Positions 24,801 to 37,634 of a stretch of DNA of 64,000 bases are shown piece after piece; within the stretch, counting starts at the first letter, position 1; each line of letters opens with the position of its first letter. This stretch comes from Phallus indusiatus (lineage: Eukaryota; Basidiomycota; Agaricomycetes; Phallales; Phallaceae). A program made the translations under genes and the position numbers. The DNA lies in the NCBI GenBank assembly GCA_027605045.1, contig JAQFWX010000025.1, forward strand, positions 533,766 to 597,765. The letters are read 5' to 3'. Under the pieces are notes generated by a model. That model saw only the letters and a list, made by a program, of their open reading frames with translations, had not been told where the DNA came from and made no database searches.

Positions 24801-25876
24801 ACAGTCATGCCACGTTTGAGGGATGGTCTTCCCACCGATTTCAGGTTTGGATCAGGCAGTGCTAGTGCAAACTCGTCAAGGGTCGATTTGAATGAAGGTA
24901 ATACTTGATTGTATTGAGTCTTTATTCGTGAAAACTTAATCCAATTTTCTTTTTTTAAAAAACTCTCGTGCATACAGGAGTCTCCCGAACTCAGCTTAGT
25001 TTGCTTGCGCAAGCTCAAGCACAAGATTCGCCAACGCCTGCACCACGCGAATCGCTGCCGTCGTCGTCTACTTTGCAACCGAGAAGGCAGCTAGCAATTC
25101 CGCCACCATTACCATCCCTTCCCTCCGAGTCTTTATTCAAGGAAGGCAACAACAATAATTCCGACAACAGCGGTATCAACATTGATGTTCCATTAAATAA
25201 TTCTGCATTTCCCCTGCCATCCGCCTCGTCTTCGCTCATTCGATCAAACTCTGCAACCGGTCCCGAATCAGGTGCTGGTTCAATCCGCCGTCGTCCCAAG
25301 TTTTCTAATACGTCCATTACTACTATACGCGGATCCATTTCTGGTCTTGGCTCAGGACCTGCACCTATACTCACTCCCTCCACACCTGTTCCGACGACGG
25401 CCCTGTCAAGTAATGAAGTCGAAATCAAAGGTGAACGTAGTAATTTGAGTGGATCCACTGGTACTATCGCAAATGGGGGATCGGTGAGAGTCCGATCTGG
25501 GACGCTCAGTCTGAGGAACTTGCAGGAGAGAGATAGGGCTACGAGGGAAAGGCTTGGACAAAGCAGTATTGCTGACAGAGAGAGAGAGGGAATGCGCCTC
25601 TTGAGCCCAGAGAGCGCGATCCGGAGAGAAGAAGTACGGATACGCTCAGAAAGAGAGCCTTTTCGTCCGCCTCTCAGTCTGGATCGGGAGAAGACTCAAA
25701 CCTTCGGGCCAGCACAAGCACTACGACACACTCTTCTTCCTCTTCGACGCTGTCTCGAATAAGAACCCTTCGCTCACGAACCCGACCACGGATGTCTTTG
25801 GATGACGTTGAATTTGATGGAGATGCTGGTACGAACACGCATATGAGAGAAGCATCCAGCCCCGCTGTACTATGAA
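21846..25876 (+). CDS. long Ser/Arg-rich low-complexity protein, unknown function
   Basis: Exons 21846..22424, 22480..22950, 23007..24897 and 24978..end have consistent splice phases and encode ~1300 residues. The sequence is dominated by Ser, Arg, Glu and Asp, with runs such as DGDGDRDRDGVRDKDR, SETERERDRDR and QQQQQHSSSSS. One ordered helical stretch lies near 23830-24190 (LLLDALQIFESHLSKPF ... RVVTALLIVFGRVLRDVAKK). I recognise no domain. Near 25588 the frame needs one extra base (GGG to GGGG) to continue into a Ser-rich C-terminus ending at 25876; as written it stops at 25762. Further coding-like pieces at 26120-26310 may be its last exons. It could be a cortical or scaffold protein, but that is a guess. 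Confidence 0.7.
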
Positions 25877-28091
25877 TTGGGAATAGTAATCAGTATGGGT
25901 ATGGAAGAAAATGACGGGAAAGAAGGAATGGTTCATCTCGACCATATACTATTCATAATGGTGGATTTCTCTCTGCTCTCGCTGCTCACTTCAATCGCTC
26001 AAAACATGCACAAATTTATCCTCCCCAAATCTTCTCCTTTCGTCCACTCAATCCAAATTCCGAATCATACCAGCTTTTCCGAAACTTCCCATCGCATGAA
26101 TACCAGACAAGATGGATGAGGCTGTTGCTAGTCGTATCAAAATTCTAGCTCATTCTCTTGCCGATCCATATAATGTTGAAAGTCGCGGTTATCCTCGGTT
26201 TCAATGCTCGAACACGAAGTAACAAATACAGTCAAAACGTTACTTATGGCTTCTGGCTATACGTCGTCCCGTTCTACCGCACTTGAAGGCGTAGCCAATT
26301 TCCAAGTTTGTTTTTTCAGAACTTCAGCTTTTTTTCATATATCCTGTTATTCGTTGGGCTATGTTTGACCCACGGTCCTTGTTCTCTTAGCTCTTTTTAC
26401 ATCAAGTCATTTATTCTTTCCTCCTCTCTTTCCGTTTCTGGCTTCAAATTCCTTTCAAATTCATTCTTATTATTCCCCTGTATCAATTGTCTTCCGAGCA
26501 TGTTTGTCCAAGCTGGCTTAAAAAATGACTTCGACTTGCGCATAAATTAGCGAGTTCTCGAGTTATAATTGGCGTTATGCTAAAGTAGTAGATAGTAGTA
26601 GATATCCATGCCAAACGACGCGGACTCATTACTCAAAGGTCTTGCTCGACGCTTACCTTTTTCTGTATGTTACTCTTATATTGTATATCCTATGTTTGTA
26701 GTGAAGAGCTATGCACATTATCAATAATCGCTACGGGGTTTGAAGTCGTGTATAAGATAATATTATCAATTCGTATATTTATCAGGGCGTGTATCAATCA
26801 TTCATTATATGCTCTACAATATTAGACCACAGTCGGACTAACTTATTTCCCCAGACCCAAAGCTGATGAAGGAAAATTTCAGACTTTATGGGAAGAAAAA
26901 AGTGGAACTTATACATACTGTCTTTAGCTGATTGTGTCCACGATTTATCAGATCCGTCCTTGCCCGTCACTTTATCAGACGCTTGTTGGGTTGTGGACTT
27001 CTGAGACTTTATGGAGAAAACAAAGATTCAGAAACGAAACAGACAACAAACAATGCATGAAAAATTCGTACATCAGGCTGCACTTTCCCAGCCACATTAT
27101 CATAGGCTCCCTTTACATTATCCTTGCCTTGCTCAGTGGTCGTCTTCTGGGAATCGGGCTGTGTGTCATTGGCGAGATAGCGTGAGCTATACGGAATGTG
27201 TACTGGAATTGCAACCGAACCTTCAAGGAGCTCTTCATTCTATCAGTCATTGATTCGCGACCTGTGTCCGACATCGTGTTGAATATTCAATTGGTAGAAA
27301 GATTAAGAGTATTGAGATTGGTGTTGGGATATTGAGTTATGGAAATGAAAGATAAGAGGATTTATATGTCGTAGAGACATCGGGCATCCAATCCCAAATG
27401 ACGCGTTTATGCAACTCCAAGTGGGTCATACTCCATGTCAGTTGAGGATCAAGGCATTCCGCGCATATCATGTGAGAAGCTATGACGAGCAACACGACGT
27501 TCGTGGTGTGATGGGGTCATCGTTGTTGTCAGCGATCCGGGAAATTGGATACTCCTTTCGATAATGTCACAACATTGGTCACATTCTGATCATCCAGTCA
27601 TCACCAGATTGCTACCGTGACGTCACGATCTAAACTAATCTCCAAGATACCAGACGAGGCTCAACAGCTATTTTTCCTGAGATGTTCTAGAGTCTCGGGG
27701 AGAATAGTTGTTATGCTTCAGTATGCAATACTCATTAGCTTTTATTTTTATCGAAATGCATCGCTGTACCTATGAAACCATTGAGTCGAGAAGCATTCAA
27801 TGAAGTATTGACTCACTGCTTTTTCAGCCTGATGTTCCTCGTTAACAAACGATATCGGAAAGGTAGATTCATCACGATTGAATACACTCAAGGGAAGCAA
27901 AATGCGCAAACGCTTCGTAATTATTCTTCAGGCAGAACCGTCTGAATGTATGTTATCATCGTTGACACCAGTCAGCTCGTCAACCATAATCCCGCTATAG
28001 GAGGTAGCTAAATACTCTGAATGAGCTACTGGCTACCGTCGTTCTTACATTCTTCGTCCATTGACCCTGCTCATCGTTCAATCTATCAAAA
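25877..28091. other. gene-poor region, possible 3' exons at 26120-26310
   Basis: Between 26112 and 26310 there are two coding-like pieces in different frames (MDEAVASRIKILAHSLADPY and LEHEVTNTVKTLLMASGYTS). They fit the C-terminal helices of the preceding long protein, but no clean splice path was found. From 26600 to 28091 I see only short fragments, AT-rich stretches and no confident gene. Confidence 0.35.
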
Positions 28092-29522
28092 ATGTTTTCT
28101 GCAAATCTTCTCTTGAGCTCTCTGCTGCTCGTTTCGCCCTTTGCACAGGGCTTGCTTGTCCCTCAGGAGAGTCCAAAAACCAATGCTGTGAGTAAATTCG
28201 ATGATTATAGGAGGGAATCATCAATTTTATATTTTTTCTAGTTGACCATCGAAGAGAATTGGTGGCATAGGTCTACCAAAACTTATCCTAAATCTAGTTC
28301 GCACCGTACATATACGACCCATCCCGTAGCCACTATGTGGTCGTCTCCGTACATTACGAGCACCTGCTACTGCCCCTCAAGTAGCAAGACTACGGCGATT
28401 ACTGTTACGAGTGGGACGGCTACTATCACTTCTTCGGCTACTAGTAGTCCGTACAGCACCAGCACCAGCACTACGTATTACAATACTTCCAGCTATACTT
28501 CCAGTTCCACTTATAGCACCAGTTCCAGTTCCAGTTCCAGCTCCAGCTCCAGCTCCAGCTCTAGTTCCAGCTCCAGTCCCAGCTCCAGTTCCAGCTCCAG
28601 TTTCAGTACCAGTACCAGTTCCGGCTCCAGCTCTAGCCCTACTTCCAGCTCCAGTTCCAGCACGAGCACCAGTTCTAGTTCCACCTCCACACCTTCTACG
28701 TCTTCCGGGTCCAGCACTGCTACCTCCTCTGGAGTGACGTCCTACAGTAGTACTAGTTACACGAGCAGTGGTTCCGCATCTGGTTCTAACGCTGCCCTCT
28801 GGTGGAAGCCTAGTCAATCCTCCCAGTCAGGAGGATGTGTTTGTTCGACCTGGACAGTTTATTCGACTTATGAACAACCACCCAAAACTTCGCAGCGACC
28901 TTCCCAAAAGACAACTAGTTTCGCGCCAACTTCTACGCCTCGTCCCAAATCTTCGTCGACTCCAGCGCCTCCCCCTCCTCCCAAATCTTCATCAACTCCA
29001 GCTCCGCCCCCTCCCAGTTCCTCAAAGTCAAAAACCAAAAGCTCGTCATCTCAAACTTCCACGCCAACTTCCAGGCCCACTACCAGCAAACAAACTTCTT
29101 CTCAGACCTCCTCTCAAGCACCTTCTTCCTCAATCACGCAGTCGGTCACTTCTCAGTCTAAGTCTAGCTCCCAATCGTCTTCCACGTCTAGCACGCGCAG
29201 CGAGACTACCACTTCCCGTAGTGCTTCTTCCTCGACTTCTAAATCCTCCAGTGTCGTGACCTCTCCAACTTCGAGTGCTTCCACTTCCAGGTCCTCCAGT
29301 GCCACTACCTCTCAAACCTCTAGTTCTTCCATCTCCAGGTCTTCCAGTGCTTCTACTACGTCTTCGAGCTCCGCATCTTCAACTTCCCCTACCTCAACCT
29401 ACTCTAGCTCCTCTACTTCAAGCTATTCTAGTTCCCCTACCTCGACCTATTATAGCTCCTCTACCTCGACTTATTCTAGTTACTCCACCCCGGCATCTAG
29501 TTCTGGTTCCGTTCTCGGATGA
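28092..29522 (+). CDS. secreted Ser/Thr-rich mucin-like protein
   Basis: Two exons, 28092..28187 and 28242..29522, 458 aa. The N-terminus is a clear signal peptide (MFSANLLLSSLLLVSPFAQG). A short Trp/Tyr-rich conserved-looking segment follows (NWWHRSTKTYP, STCYC). After it is a long Ser/Thr/Pro tract, a second small Cys/Trp island (LWWKPSQ, GGCVCSTW), and again Ser/Thr tracts with PPPPPKSSSTPAPPPP. Such tracts are normally heavily O-mannosylated and place the protein in the wall or extracellular space. No GPI-anchor-like hydrophobic tail is seen. No enzyme domain is present and the function is unknown. Confidence 0.8.
28496..28690 (+). repeat. AGYTCC hexamer tandem array coding poly-Ser
   Basis: Degenerate tandem copies of the hexamer agttcc/agctcc encode an almost uninterrupted Ser tract. 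Synonymous C/T changes at codon third positions break up perfect identity. Such an array can expand or contract in whole codons without changing frame. Confidence 0.75.
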
Positions 29523-30072
29523 TTCGTAAAGTCGAGGTATCTTTGATTGCGAACAGTAAAGTCCAGACATCAGACCACTAATTAAATCTAGAAACAATCT
29601 GATCGTTTTAATTTATTGAAGTAAATAACTGCCCATGGAAAATTTGTGTAATTTGAATGTGTTTTTTAGAAGTACTCATCTGTTTTTGTATATATTTGCG
29701 TTCGATTATTATCTAGAGTAATAGGTTTTGTGCACTTGGTGAAAATGATGTGTGAGTTATATGCATGTCTCGCGCTCAATCAGTTCTTTCAAGGCTGCTC
29801 GTAATCATCTTTCTATTCATCGCTACAATGTATATAAATGTAAAGTAAATGCAGTACGGAGTAGTGGTTGTTAGACAATTATGTTCATAGACGACAGGTC
29901 CAAATAATGATGTTCGAGGCGTCGGGTAATAGGATGCGAATATATGTAGGAAAAATATCCTAGAGTGTTGCCGTGTCGAGCTAAACGTCGAAATCGACTT
30001 TTTGGTTTATTTTTTGGTTTTTTTTTCTTGACCATCAATCAAAGTGATTGAGGGAATACTGGAAGAACTTTT
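29523..30072. other. convergent 3' intergenic region
   Basis: It separates the mucin-like gene (plus) from HSP60 (minus). It is AT-rich with T-runs (near 30005-30028), consistent with 3' UTRs of both genes. No gene is seen. Confidence 0.45.
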
Positions 30073-31871
30073 TTAGAATCCTCCCATGCCACCCATACCA
30101 CCCATACCGCCGCCCATGCCTGGGCCTCCTGCGCCACTCTGCTTGTCTTCAGCTTCCACGATACACGCTTCGGATGTGTATAATAGTGATGCGACACCGC
30201 TCGCGTCAACCAACGCGGTTCTCACGACCTTCAAAGGATCGATAATACCCTTCTCGACCATATTGACATATTCACCCTTGCCAGCATCGTAACCCCACTC
30301 GAATTGGTCCAGATAGCGCTCAAGAACAGTTCCAACGACGACACTTCCTTCCTCACCAGCATTCTCGACAATCGTACGAATAGGTCGTGATAAAGCATTC
30401 TTAATGATGCTGACACCGAGGTTTTGGTCGAAATTGTCTACCTTGATATCCTTGAGGGCAATACGGCTAGCTTTCAATAGCGAAATTCCACCTCCGGGAA
30501 GAATACCTTCCTCCACGGCAGCACGAGTAGCGTTAAGAGCATCGTCATATCGATCTTTCTTCTCGCCAACCTCGACTTCTGAAGAACCACCGACCTTGAT
30601 TACTGCAACACCTCCAGAAAGCTTAGCAAGGCGTTCTTGGAGTTTGGTTTTGTCGTAATCGGAGGTCGTGGAGTCAGAGATTGCAGCACGGATCTGTTCA
30701 CAGCGAGCAGCAATGGCGTCTTTGGAGCCTTCGCCATTGAGGAAGATTGTGTCGTCCTTGGTAATGGTTACCGAGCCAGTCGAGCCGAGCATATCTGGAG
30801 TCAAACGCTCAAGCTTGATGTCGAGTTCATCGGTGAACACGGTTCCACCGGTGAGAATGGCTAGATCACCCAAGATTGATTTACGGTTGTCACCGAAACC
30901 GGGTGCTTTAACGGCGGCTACTTGAAGCTGACCACGGAGCTTGTTGAGGATACAGGCGGCTAAAGCTTCACCATCGACGTCTTCAGCGATAATAAGCAGT
31001 GGGCGACGCGATTGAGCAGCGCCTTCCATGGCAGGTAAGATATCTTGAAGCGAAGAAATCTTCTTCTCAGACAAAAGGATGAGTGGCTTTTCCATTTCAG
31101 TCTTTTGGGACTTGACGTCGGTGATGAAGTAAGGTGAAATGAAACCACGGTCAAAACGCATGCCTTCTGTAATTTCAATCTCGTCTTCAATTGTTCGGCC
31201 TTCCTTGACGGTAATGACACCTTCCTTGCCGACCTTTTCCATGGCTTGAGCAATGAGCTCACCGATGTGCGCGTCACCGTTGGCCGAGATGGTAGCGACT
31301 TGGGCAATCTCAGCGGAAGTTGTAATGCTACGCTTGTTGTTTTCAAGGAAGGCAATAACCTTGTCTACTGCTGCCTGGCAGCCGCGACGGAGGTCCATGG
31401 GGTTGCAGCCAGCGGCAACGTTTTTCACGCCCTCAGCATAAATAGCTCGAGCGAGGACAGTAGCAGTGGTAGTACCATCGCCAGCAATGTCGTTAGTCTT
31501 TTGAGCTACATCCTGAACGAGACGAGCACCAAGGTTTTCAAATTTGTCTTGGAGGGTGATAGCCTTGGCTACAGTTACACCATCTTTGGTGATTTTGGGA
31601 CCGCCGAAGGATTGCTCAATAATGACATTGCGGCCTATATTCGGAATGTGAGACACCAGTTAAAAGCAAAGAGAACATCAAAAGGAATAATACCTTTGGG
31701 TCCTAGCGTAACACTAACCGCTTTCGCGAGTGTATCAACACCGTTCAAGATGCTCGCACGGCCTTCGTTGGAGAATTTTATCTCCTTATGTGCGCCACGA
31801 GCAATGACGGATCTGGCTTTAGGAGCAGCACGACGAAGGACGGATGAAGAACGGTTTGTTAAGTGATGCAT
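30073..31871 (-). CDS. mitochondrial chaperonin HSP60 (GroEL family)
   Basis: Two exons, 31871..31694 and 31634..30073, encode 579 aa. The presequence is [20 protein letters not shown]. The GroEL core follows: [20 protein letters not shown] (ATP-binding loop, split by the intron), [21 protein letters not shown] and GDGT-loop partners, and [12 protein letters not shown]. The C-terminus is the typical Gly-Met repeat tail ([12 protein letters not shown]). It folds imported proteins in the mitochondrial matrix with HSP10. The start at 31871 is the only ATG before the presequence. The gene is divergent from RAD50 across 394 bp. Confidence 0.98.
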
Positions 31872-31976
31872 AGCGAACCAGAGCAACGAAGGAGTAGGAA
31901 AGAAAAGACAAACGGAGAGAAGAGGATAGCAGGAAGAGCGGATCCCTACTTTTTTTTTCTGGTGCGCCGCGAATTG

Positions 31977-31994
31977 GAAGCCGGCAGAAATTTC
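31977..31994 (-). promoter_or_regulatory. heat-shock-element-like motif upstream of HSP60
   Basis: A palindromic nGAAnnTTCn pair (agaaatttct, GAA at 31987 and TTC at 31992) has another GAA in 5-nt register at 31977. It is about 115 bp upstream of the HSP60 ATG. It is a short, imperfect element; HSF binding is inferred. Confidence 0.35.
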
Positions 31995-32116
31995 TGGTTG
32001 GCGCCTGATTAGTAAGTTTTAGCGCCGATCTTGTATGTGCATCAGTAGCTGGGACATGATATGTATATCCTACGTGCCATAATAAACTTTCCACGAGATA
32101 TTCCTTCAGACCTTTT

Positions 32117-32224
32117 ACGCGTAGAACTTGAAGTGAGAATGGTATGCTCACATTACAATAAAATGTACGAAAGTGATCACTGGACGGTCGCAGCTTGAAA
32201 TCGGAGACGCGCTTTAGAACGCGT
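32117..32224 (+). promoter_or_regulatory. ACGCGT boxes upstream of RAD50
   Basis: Exact ACGCGT hexamers lie at 32117-32122 and 32219-32224, with ACGCGC at 32207-32212. The last two are within 60 bp of the RAD50 ATG. The same hexamer stands upstream of the RecQ gene. MBF-type G1/S control is inferred from yeast. Confidence 0.45.
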
Positions 32225-32265
32225 TATATGTCACGTTTGAGCAATAGCTTTCAGTCTTTTCCACA

Positions 32266-35200
32266 ATGTCTAGTCTGAACAAACTGGCCATTCGCGGGAT
32301 TCGTTCCTTCGATGATAAAAATATTGCAGTTATTGAATTTTACAGTCCCGTCACTGTTATAGTCGGTCATAATGGCAGTGGAAAAACTGTGAGCCACTTC
32401 TCGAGCTTTCCTGAACACCCCAGGTGGACACAGCTACACTGACACATTTAGACGATTATCGAATGTCTGAAATATATCACCACTGGGGATCAACCTCCGA
32501 ACACCCGTGGAGGCGCATTTGTTCATGATCCAAACATGGCCAACGAAAAGGAAGTCAAGGCCCAAGTTAAGCTTAGGTTTTTCGCTGCAAACGGTCAAAG
32601 AATGCTGGCTGTTCGCAATCTATCTGTGACAAAAAAGAAGAACGGCTTGACGATGAAAACACTTGAAGGCATCTTGAGCGCAGCCGATCAAGAGACGGGT
32701 AAAGTAAGCTCATGTGATTGATCACTCTTGTCTCCAGATAGCTGAATCTTAACTATGAAGCGCGGCACAATATCTACAAAATGCGCTGAAATGGATGCTG
32801 AAATGCCTATCCTTTTAGGCGTTTCAAAGGCTGTTTTGGAAAACGTTATTTTCTGTCATCAAGAGGATTCTTACTGGCCCCTCGCAGAGGCCTCTGTGCT
32901 AAAGAAAAAGTTTGATGACATCTTCGAAGCGACTAAGTATACCAAGGCTTTGGACTCGATTAAGAACCTGCGTAAAGAACGGATGGCAGACCAGAAGGTT
33001 GAGAAAGAAAGGCTTGAATCTCTGTCGAAGGAAAAGTCACATGCCGATAAACTGTCGAAACGTGTGGCTGAATTGAGTGCCCAAATTGCTGCAAAGCAGG
33101 CAGAGTACGAGGAAAAGAAAAAGGAGTATCAGGACGTTGTCATCGCGAACGCGAGGTTCAAAGATCAGGCTACACATTTCCGTTCTGTCTATATGAAATT
33201 AGAACAGTTCGAGGAAAAGCGCACTACCTTAGACGCGGAATTGACCGAAATGAAGACAACTCTAAAAGAGGTGCCTGGTGAGTATTAAGGTTGCGGCGAA
33301 GAGGTGTCAAAGAATTGTTATTCATCGAGTGAAAAGATACGGACGAAGAGTTGGAACAACGCTTGAAAAGTTTCGATAGTCAACTCGCGGCTTCGAATCA
33401 GCGGTTACGACAAAAGCAACTTGCATTGAATGACGAGGAAGAAACCATTAAGAACATTCGCGCTGAGCACCACAAACTGATCCAAGATCAAGCGACTTTA
33501 CAAGCGGAACAAAAGGTCAGACTCCTTTTATACATTGTCTGGTTATTAATCATTCTTTTTATATGTAAAGAATCACGAAGATAATATCAAGTCTCGAGAA
33601 GTCCTAATCAAACAACTTAGCTCCAAATACGGTCTCGAAGGATTTGACAATACCCCTTTGTCCACAGAACAAGTGGCGGAATTTTACAGTCGCCTCACGA
33701 GCACCCAGAAGAAGCAGAACCAGGAAACTAAAAATCTTCAAGCAGAAGAGCGCTCCAAATCTGAAGAATTTTCGACCAAATTGCAGAATTTGCGATTGGA
33801 GTATAATGGCCTTCGTCTCAAGAAAGATAACATTCGAAACCAGATCGTATGTTTTTCCAGTTTCGACGACTCCTTCGCTAATACTTCGCCTGTGATGTTG
33901 TAGTCTGATATTCAAAAGAAAATCTCCCAAGACGAAACTGAGCTTGATGCAACTCAGAATGTCACAACCGAATTGCAACATTTGATGACCGATATCGAGG
34001 ACAAGAAGGTCAAGCAGAAAAGACTTCAAGATACATTCACCTCTATGAATTATAACACCAAGATTGAAGAAAAATCCAAACAAAGCCGTGAACTTGAGGA
34101 CCGTCGGGATACGCTCAATGGAGAGTTCCGTTCTTTGAATATCCAGTCAGAGAGTAGAGCCAAGCTTGGTCTGAAACAATCGGAGATTAAGTCGAAAACT
34201 CAAGATATTAAAAACACGTAAGTGATTTCTACTATCAGAGCCGAAGTTGTTATTTCAAAACCACCAGAATGCAAGTCCAAACCAAAAAGTTCAAGGCACT
34301 GCTTGGAATTGAATCAACGTTGGATGCCTTTGAACATGACGTGGACCAAGCTGTAGCGTATGTCGTTTTATGAGTTTTTCGGTGGCAATCTGACTGAAAA
34401 CCATTTAGGGAGAAAGAGAGTGAATACCAAACAGCCGTGGATGGTTTGAATAATTCCACCAAACATTTACAAACGATTGAGGCTACCATTTCAAATATTC
34501 AAAAACAGCTTTCCCAAAAGCAAGTTGAATTGAAGGGTACAGTTGTTTATTAGTATCATCTATCGAATTTTTTGGCTAATTTCTTTTAGCTGCTGAGAAA
34601 AAACTAAAAACCGAACTTGAATCCGATGATACCGTTCAGGCTGCTGTCAATGAAGCTATGGAGGAAATCAATATTCGAAAGGAGTAAGTCAACAAGACTA
34701 AATCGGGAATATGGAGATAACAATTTTAACAGGACGACCTCCACAGTAGCTGGTTCAAGTAAAGTCTACGAATCATTATTGAAACAGGGGAAGTCTAATA
34801 AAACATGCACCGTCTGCAATCGTCATATGTCCGAAAACGAGTTGGCTGTGTTTGAAAAATTCGTGAGTAAACGCATCTAAGAAAAGGGGAGGTCCTTTCT
34901 CTGAACTATACAACTACCACTACCACCACAGCTCAAAGACCAAATACGAAAGACGTCGCAAGCTAACGTGGAAGATGTCACGGCCGAACTAAAGGAATGG
35001 GAAACGGAGTTGGCCCGTTTGCAAGCACTTCTCCCTGTCGAAGCGGCCGTAGAAAGGCTGAAAAACACCGAAATTCCTGCCTTAGAAAAGCAGAAAAAGG
35101 ATCAAGAAGCACTCATTTCTGAAGCGAATGCTGCTGTTGAAAAGGTAAACTTCATTTGACTTTTTTTACGCTAGCTAATTCATGACTTCTCAGGCTACCG

Positions 35201-37335
35201 AAGAAGTGGCCATCATTCAACGTCAACAGAAAGAGCTAGCCGCGTTGAAACAACATGCTAGCAGTGTTTCACGTATTCAGAAAGAGATTGAAACCTTGAA
35301 AGAAGAATCGAAAACGTTAGAGATTGAACTTGCCGCTACTGGTTCCGCTAGACTATTGACGATGTCCAGCAAGAAATAGACAATCTTTCAGCTGAAATGT
35401 AACAGCCCTTTAACTTTTATTTCTGACTTGATTGTAGTGATATGTTTTTATTATAGCCGAACTTTGGAGCGGGATAAAACTTATATCACAAAGGAACGAG
35501 ATGCTTCCCTGGCTAATCAGCGAGCATTAGAAGCCGAGTTACTTCGACATCAGGTACAAGAAAGCGAATTGCGCGGTCGTCTTAGAGATAAACAAATGAC
35601 TGAAGATCGTATCAATACGAATCGAGCTCAATTGACTGAGTTGCATAATCAGACTAAAGTACGTGTCGTATGTATGCCATGGTGATAAAACATCCCTAAC
35701 GATGGGGATGAAGGACCTGGAAGCTCAGATTGCTGCGGCCAATACTCCTATTCAAGAATTAGAAGAGGAACAGCAGCAGCTTCAAATCACATCGAATGCC
35801 AAGATTACCGAAGCTCAAAGTCGTTCACAAGACCTCAATCGCAGCGTCGATCAGATGGATCGGGAAAATAAAAATATAACAGAGTAAGCCCTTGTTTTGT
35901 TCACTCACTTTGGTGATTCTAAACACAATATACATATGAAATAGTTATGAGAGACAGCGCCGCGGTCGTAAGTTGGCGGAAATCACAAGACAAACTGAGG
36001 AGGCAGAAACTCGTATTTCCGACGTGCAAAAAGGTATCGAAAAAATTCGGGATGAATGCCGAGCGGTAGAAAGAGAAATTCATGCCAGTGGCGCTATCTT
36101 GGCGAATTTGAGAGAAAACGCCAGATTCCGAAAACTAGTGAAGGAAACTAAGAATATCAGCGAGGAAATCGCTCGCCTCGACATAGAAGAGGCCGCTAAA
36201 GCTAAACGACAATTCGAGACTAAATGGCCAGCCGCTCAAGAACGAGAGCAAAATTTGAATCGCGAGGTTTGCTATTGACTTTCAATGACGTTTGTCAATT
36301 TGTCTAAGTTTTTTATTTCAGTCTGCGGCTTTGGGGGGTGAGATATCGACTTTGGAGAAACAGCTCGGTTCGCTCCGAGAAGATCAGAATGAATATAAAG
36401 GAATTATGAAGAAATACACAGATCAGCTTGTCAAAGTGAAGGTAACTTCCCGGTCCCACTTAGACATTTCAAATTTTTATTTACCAACTTTCAAGATGGG
36501 GGATATGGCGAATGCAGATCTAGAGAAATATGCCAAGGCTTTAGACAAGTGCGTCTGAATTTTCCATCTTCGCTTCGTTTGTTGTAACCTCTCATTTAGT
36601 GCCATTATGAAATACCATAGTCTCAAAATGGAAGAAATCAATGACACCATGCGACATTTATGGAACAAGACATACCAAGGAACAGGTGTGAAACCTCAAC
36701 ACTGTTCAATTCAACTGTTCTTACCAAATGTTTTAGATATTGATGGTATCAAAATTGTGTCCGACATCGAAGGAGGTGCAACGAAAAAGACGTACAATTA
36801 CAAAGTGAGTTTAGCACGTAGAGATGAATTGTTCCCCGGTTTCTCAGCAGGTCTATTTAGGTCGTTATGACAAAAGATCAGGTAGAGATGGATATGAGAG
36901 GCCGATGCTCTGCCGGACAAAAATGTTGGCATCGATTATCATCAGGTTGGCATTGGCGGATTCTTTTGCCCAGAATTGTGGAATTCTGGCCCTGGATGAG
37001 CCGACAAATGCCCTTGATACCGAAAATATCGATGCTCTAGCGACGAGTCTTGTCGAGTAAGTTGACTTTATTCAAATCAAGTTATCTGTGTTACTGATAT
37101 CATATTTTATTGAATACTAGTATCATAAATGAACGTAAAAATCAGGGGAATTTCCAACTGATCATCATCACACATGATGAAAATTTTCTAAGAAAACTAG
37201 GGCAGTGTGATGTCATGGAGCATTATTGGTATGTTTCGACTCTGGATCCGCTTTACAGTGTTCTGACTTGATTGCAGGCGAGTGTCTCGAGATTCTCGTC
37301 AGAAGAGTGTTATTGAGCGCGAAAGATTTAGCTGA
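32266..37335 (+). CDS. RAD50: RAD50 double-strand-break repair ATPase
   Basis: A multi-exon gene, about 20 exons. The N-terminal ATPase half has [15 protein letters not shown] and Walker [21 protein letters not shown], then [14 protein letters not shown]. Long coiled coils surround a zinc hook, [10 protein letters not shown] (CxxC). The C-terminal half has the ABC signature [20 protein letters not shown], Walker [15 protein letters not shown] and the H-loop [10 protein letters not shown]. It ends ...SVIERERFS. It tethers and processes DNA ends with Mre11/Nbs1 in the nucleus. Near 35352 one base is missing (AGACT where AGAACT would keep frame), so the written frame hits a stop at 35377-35379. 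Both sides are otherwise intact. Confidence 0.95.
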
Positions 37336-37634
37336 TATAACTCTACGAATAATTTATTTGTGCTTTCCTATAATTTTTTGTATAATATCTACGATAATTG
37401 CATTCCTGAATTCTGCAAGTAACTCGGTTTCAAACTCCGACACGGTCCGAAAAGGGAAATTATCTCGGCTTGTCCGACCTCAGCTCGGTACGGACGGGTT
37501 CGTTTTCAAAATTTCAAGCTTCCGACAAAAAAGCAAAGCGCTGTTCTCCTCTAATATTTCCTCCTCTGTCGTGTCGAAATTATACTAATACTGTTTGACG
37601 TAGTCAGAGTGTTTACGAGCACACCTCCGCCGGA

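Noticed and set aside
25571..25590. AG-dinucleotide slippage as cause of the frame change in the Ser/Arg-rich protein
   Set aside because: One AG unit fewer would also restore frame, but a single missing G in the adjacent GGG run matches the sign of all other events; it stays open until reads are checked.
28377..28817. Gly/Thr/Ala-rich minus-strand open frame opposite the mucin-like gene
   Set aside because: It arises from the complement of the AGYTCC repeats and has no independent start or homology.
30073..31656. HSP60 read as starting inside ([11 protein letters not shown])
   Set aside because: This start lies in the intron; the correct exon 1 supplies the mitochondrial presequence and first ATP loop.
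31246..31866. Long plus-strand open frame opposite HSP60
   Set aside because: It is the antisense shadow of a strongly conserved GroEL coding exon, with no splice logic or domain.
35345..35380. Programmed ribosomal frameshifting in RAD50
   Set aside because: There is no slippery heptamer or downstream structure evident, and the same one-base loss occurs in many unrelated genes in this window.
35341..35390. 50-nt GT-AG intron in RAD50 covering the frameshift
   Set aside because: The donor is poor and it would delete the coiled-coil segment [11 protein letters not shown], which continues cleanly after adding one base.
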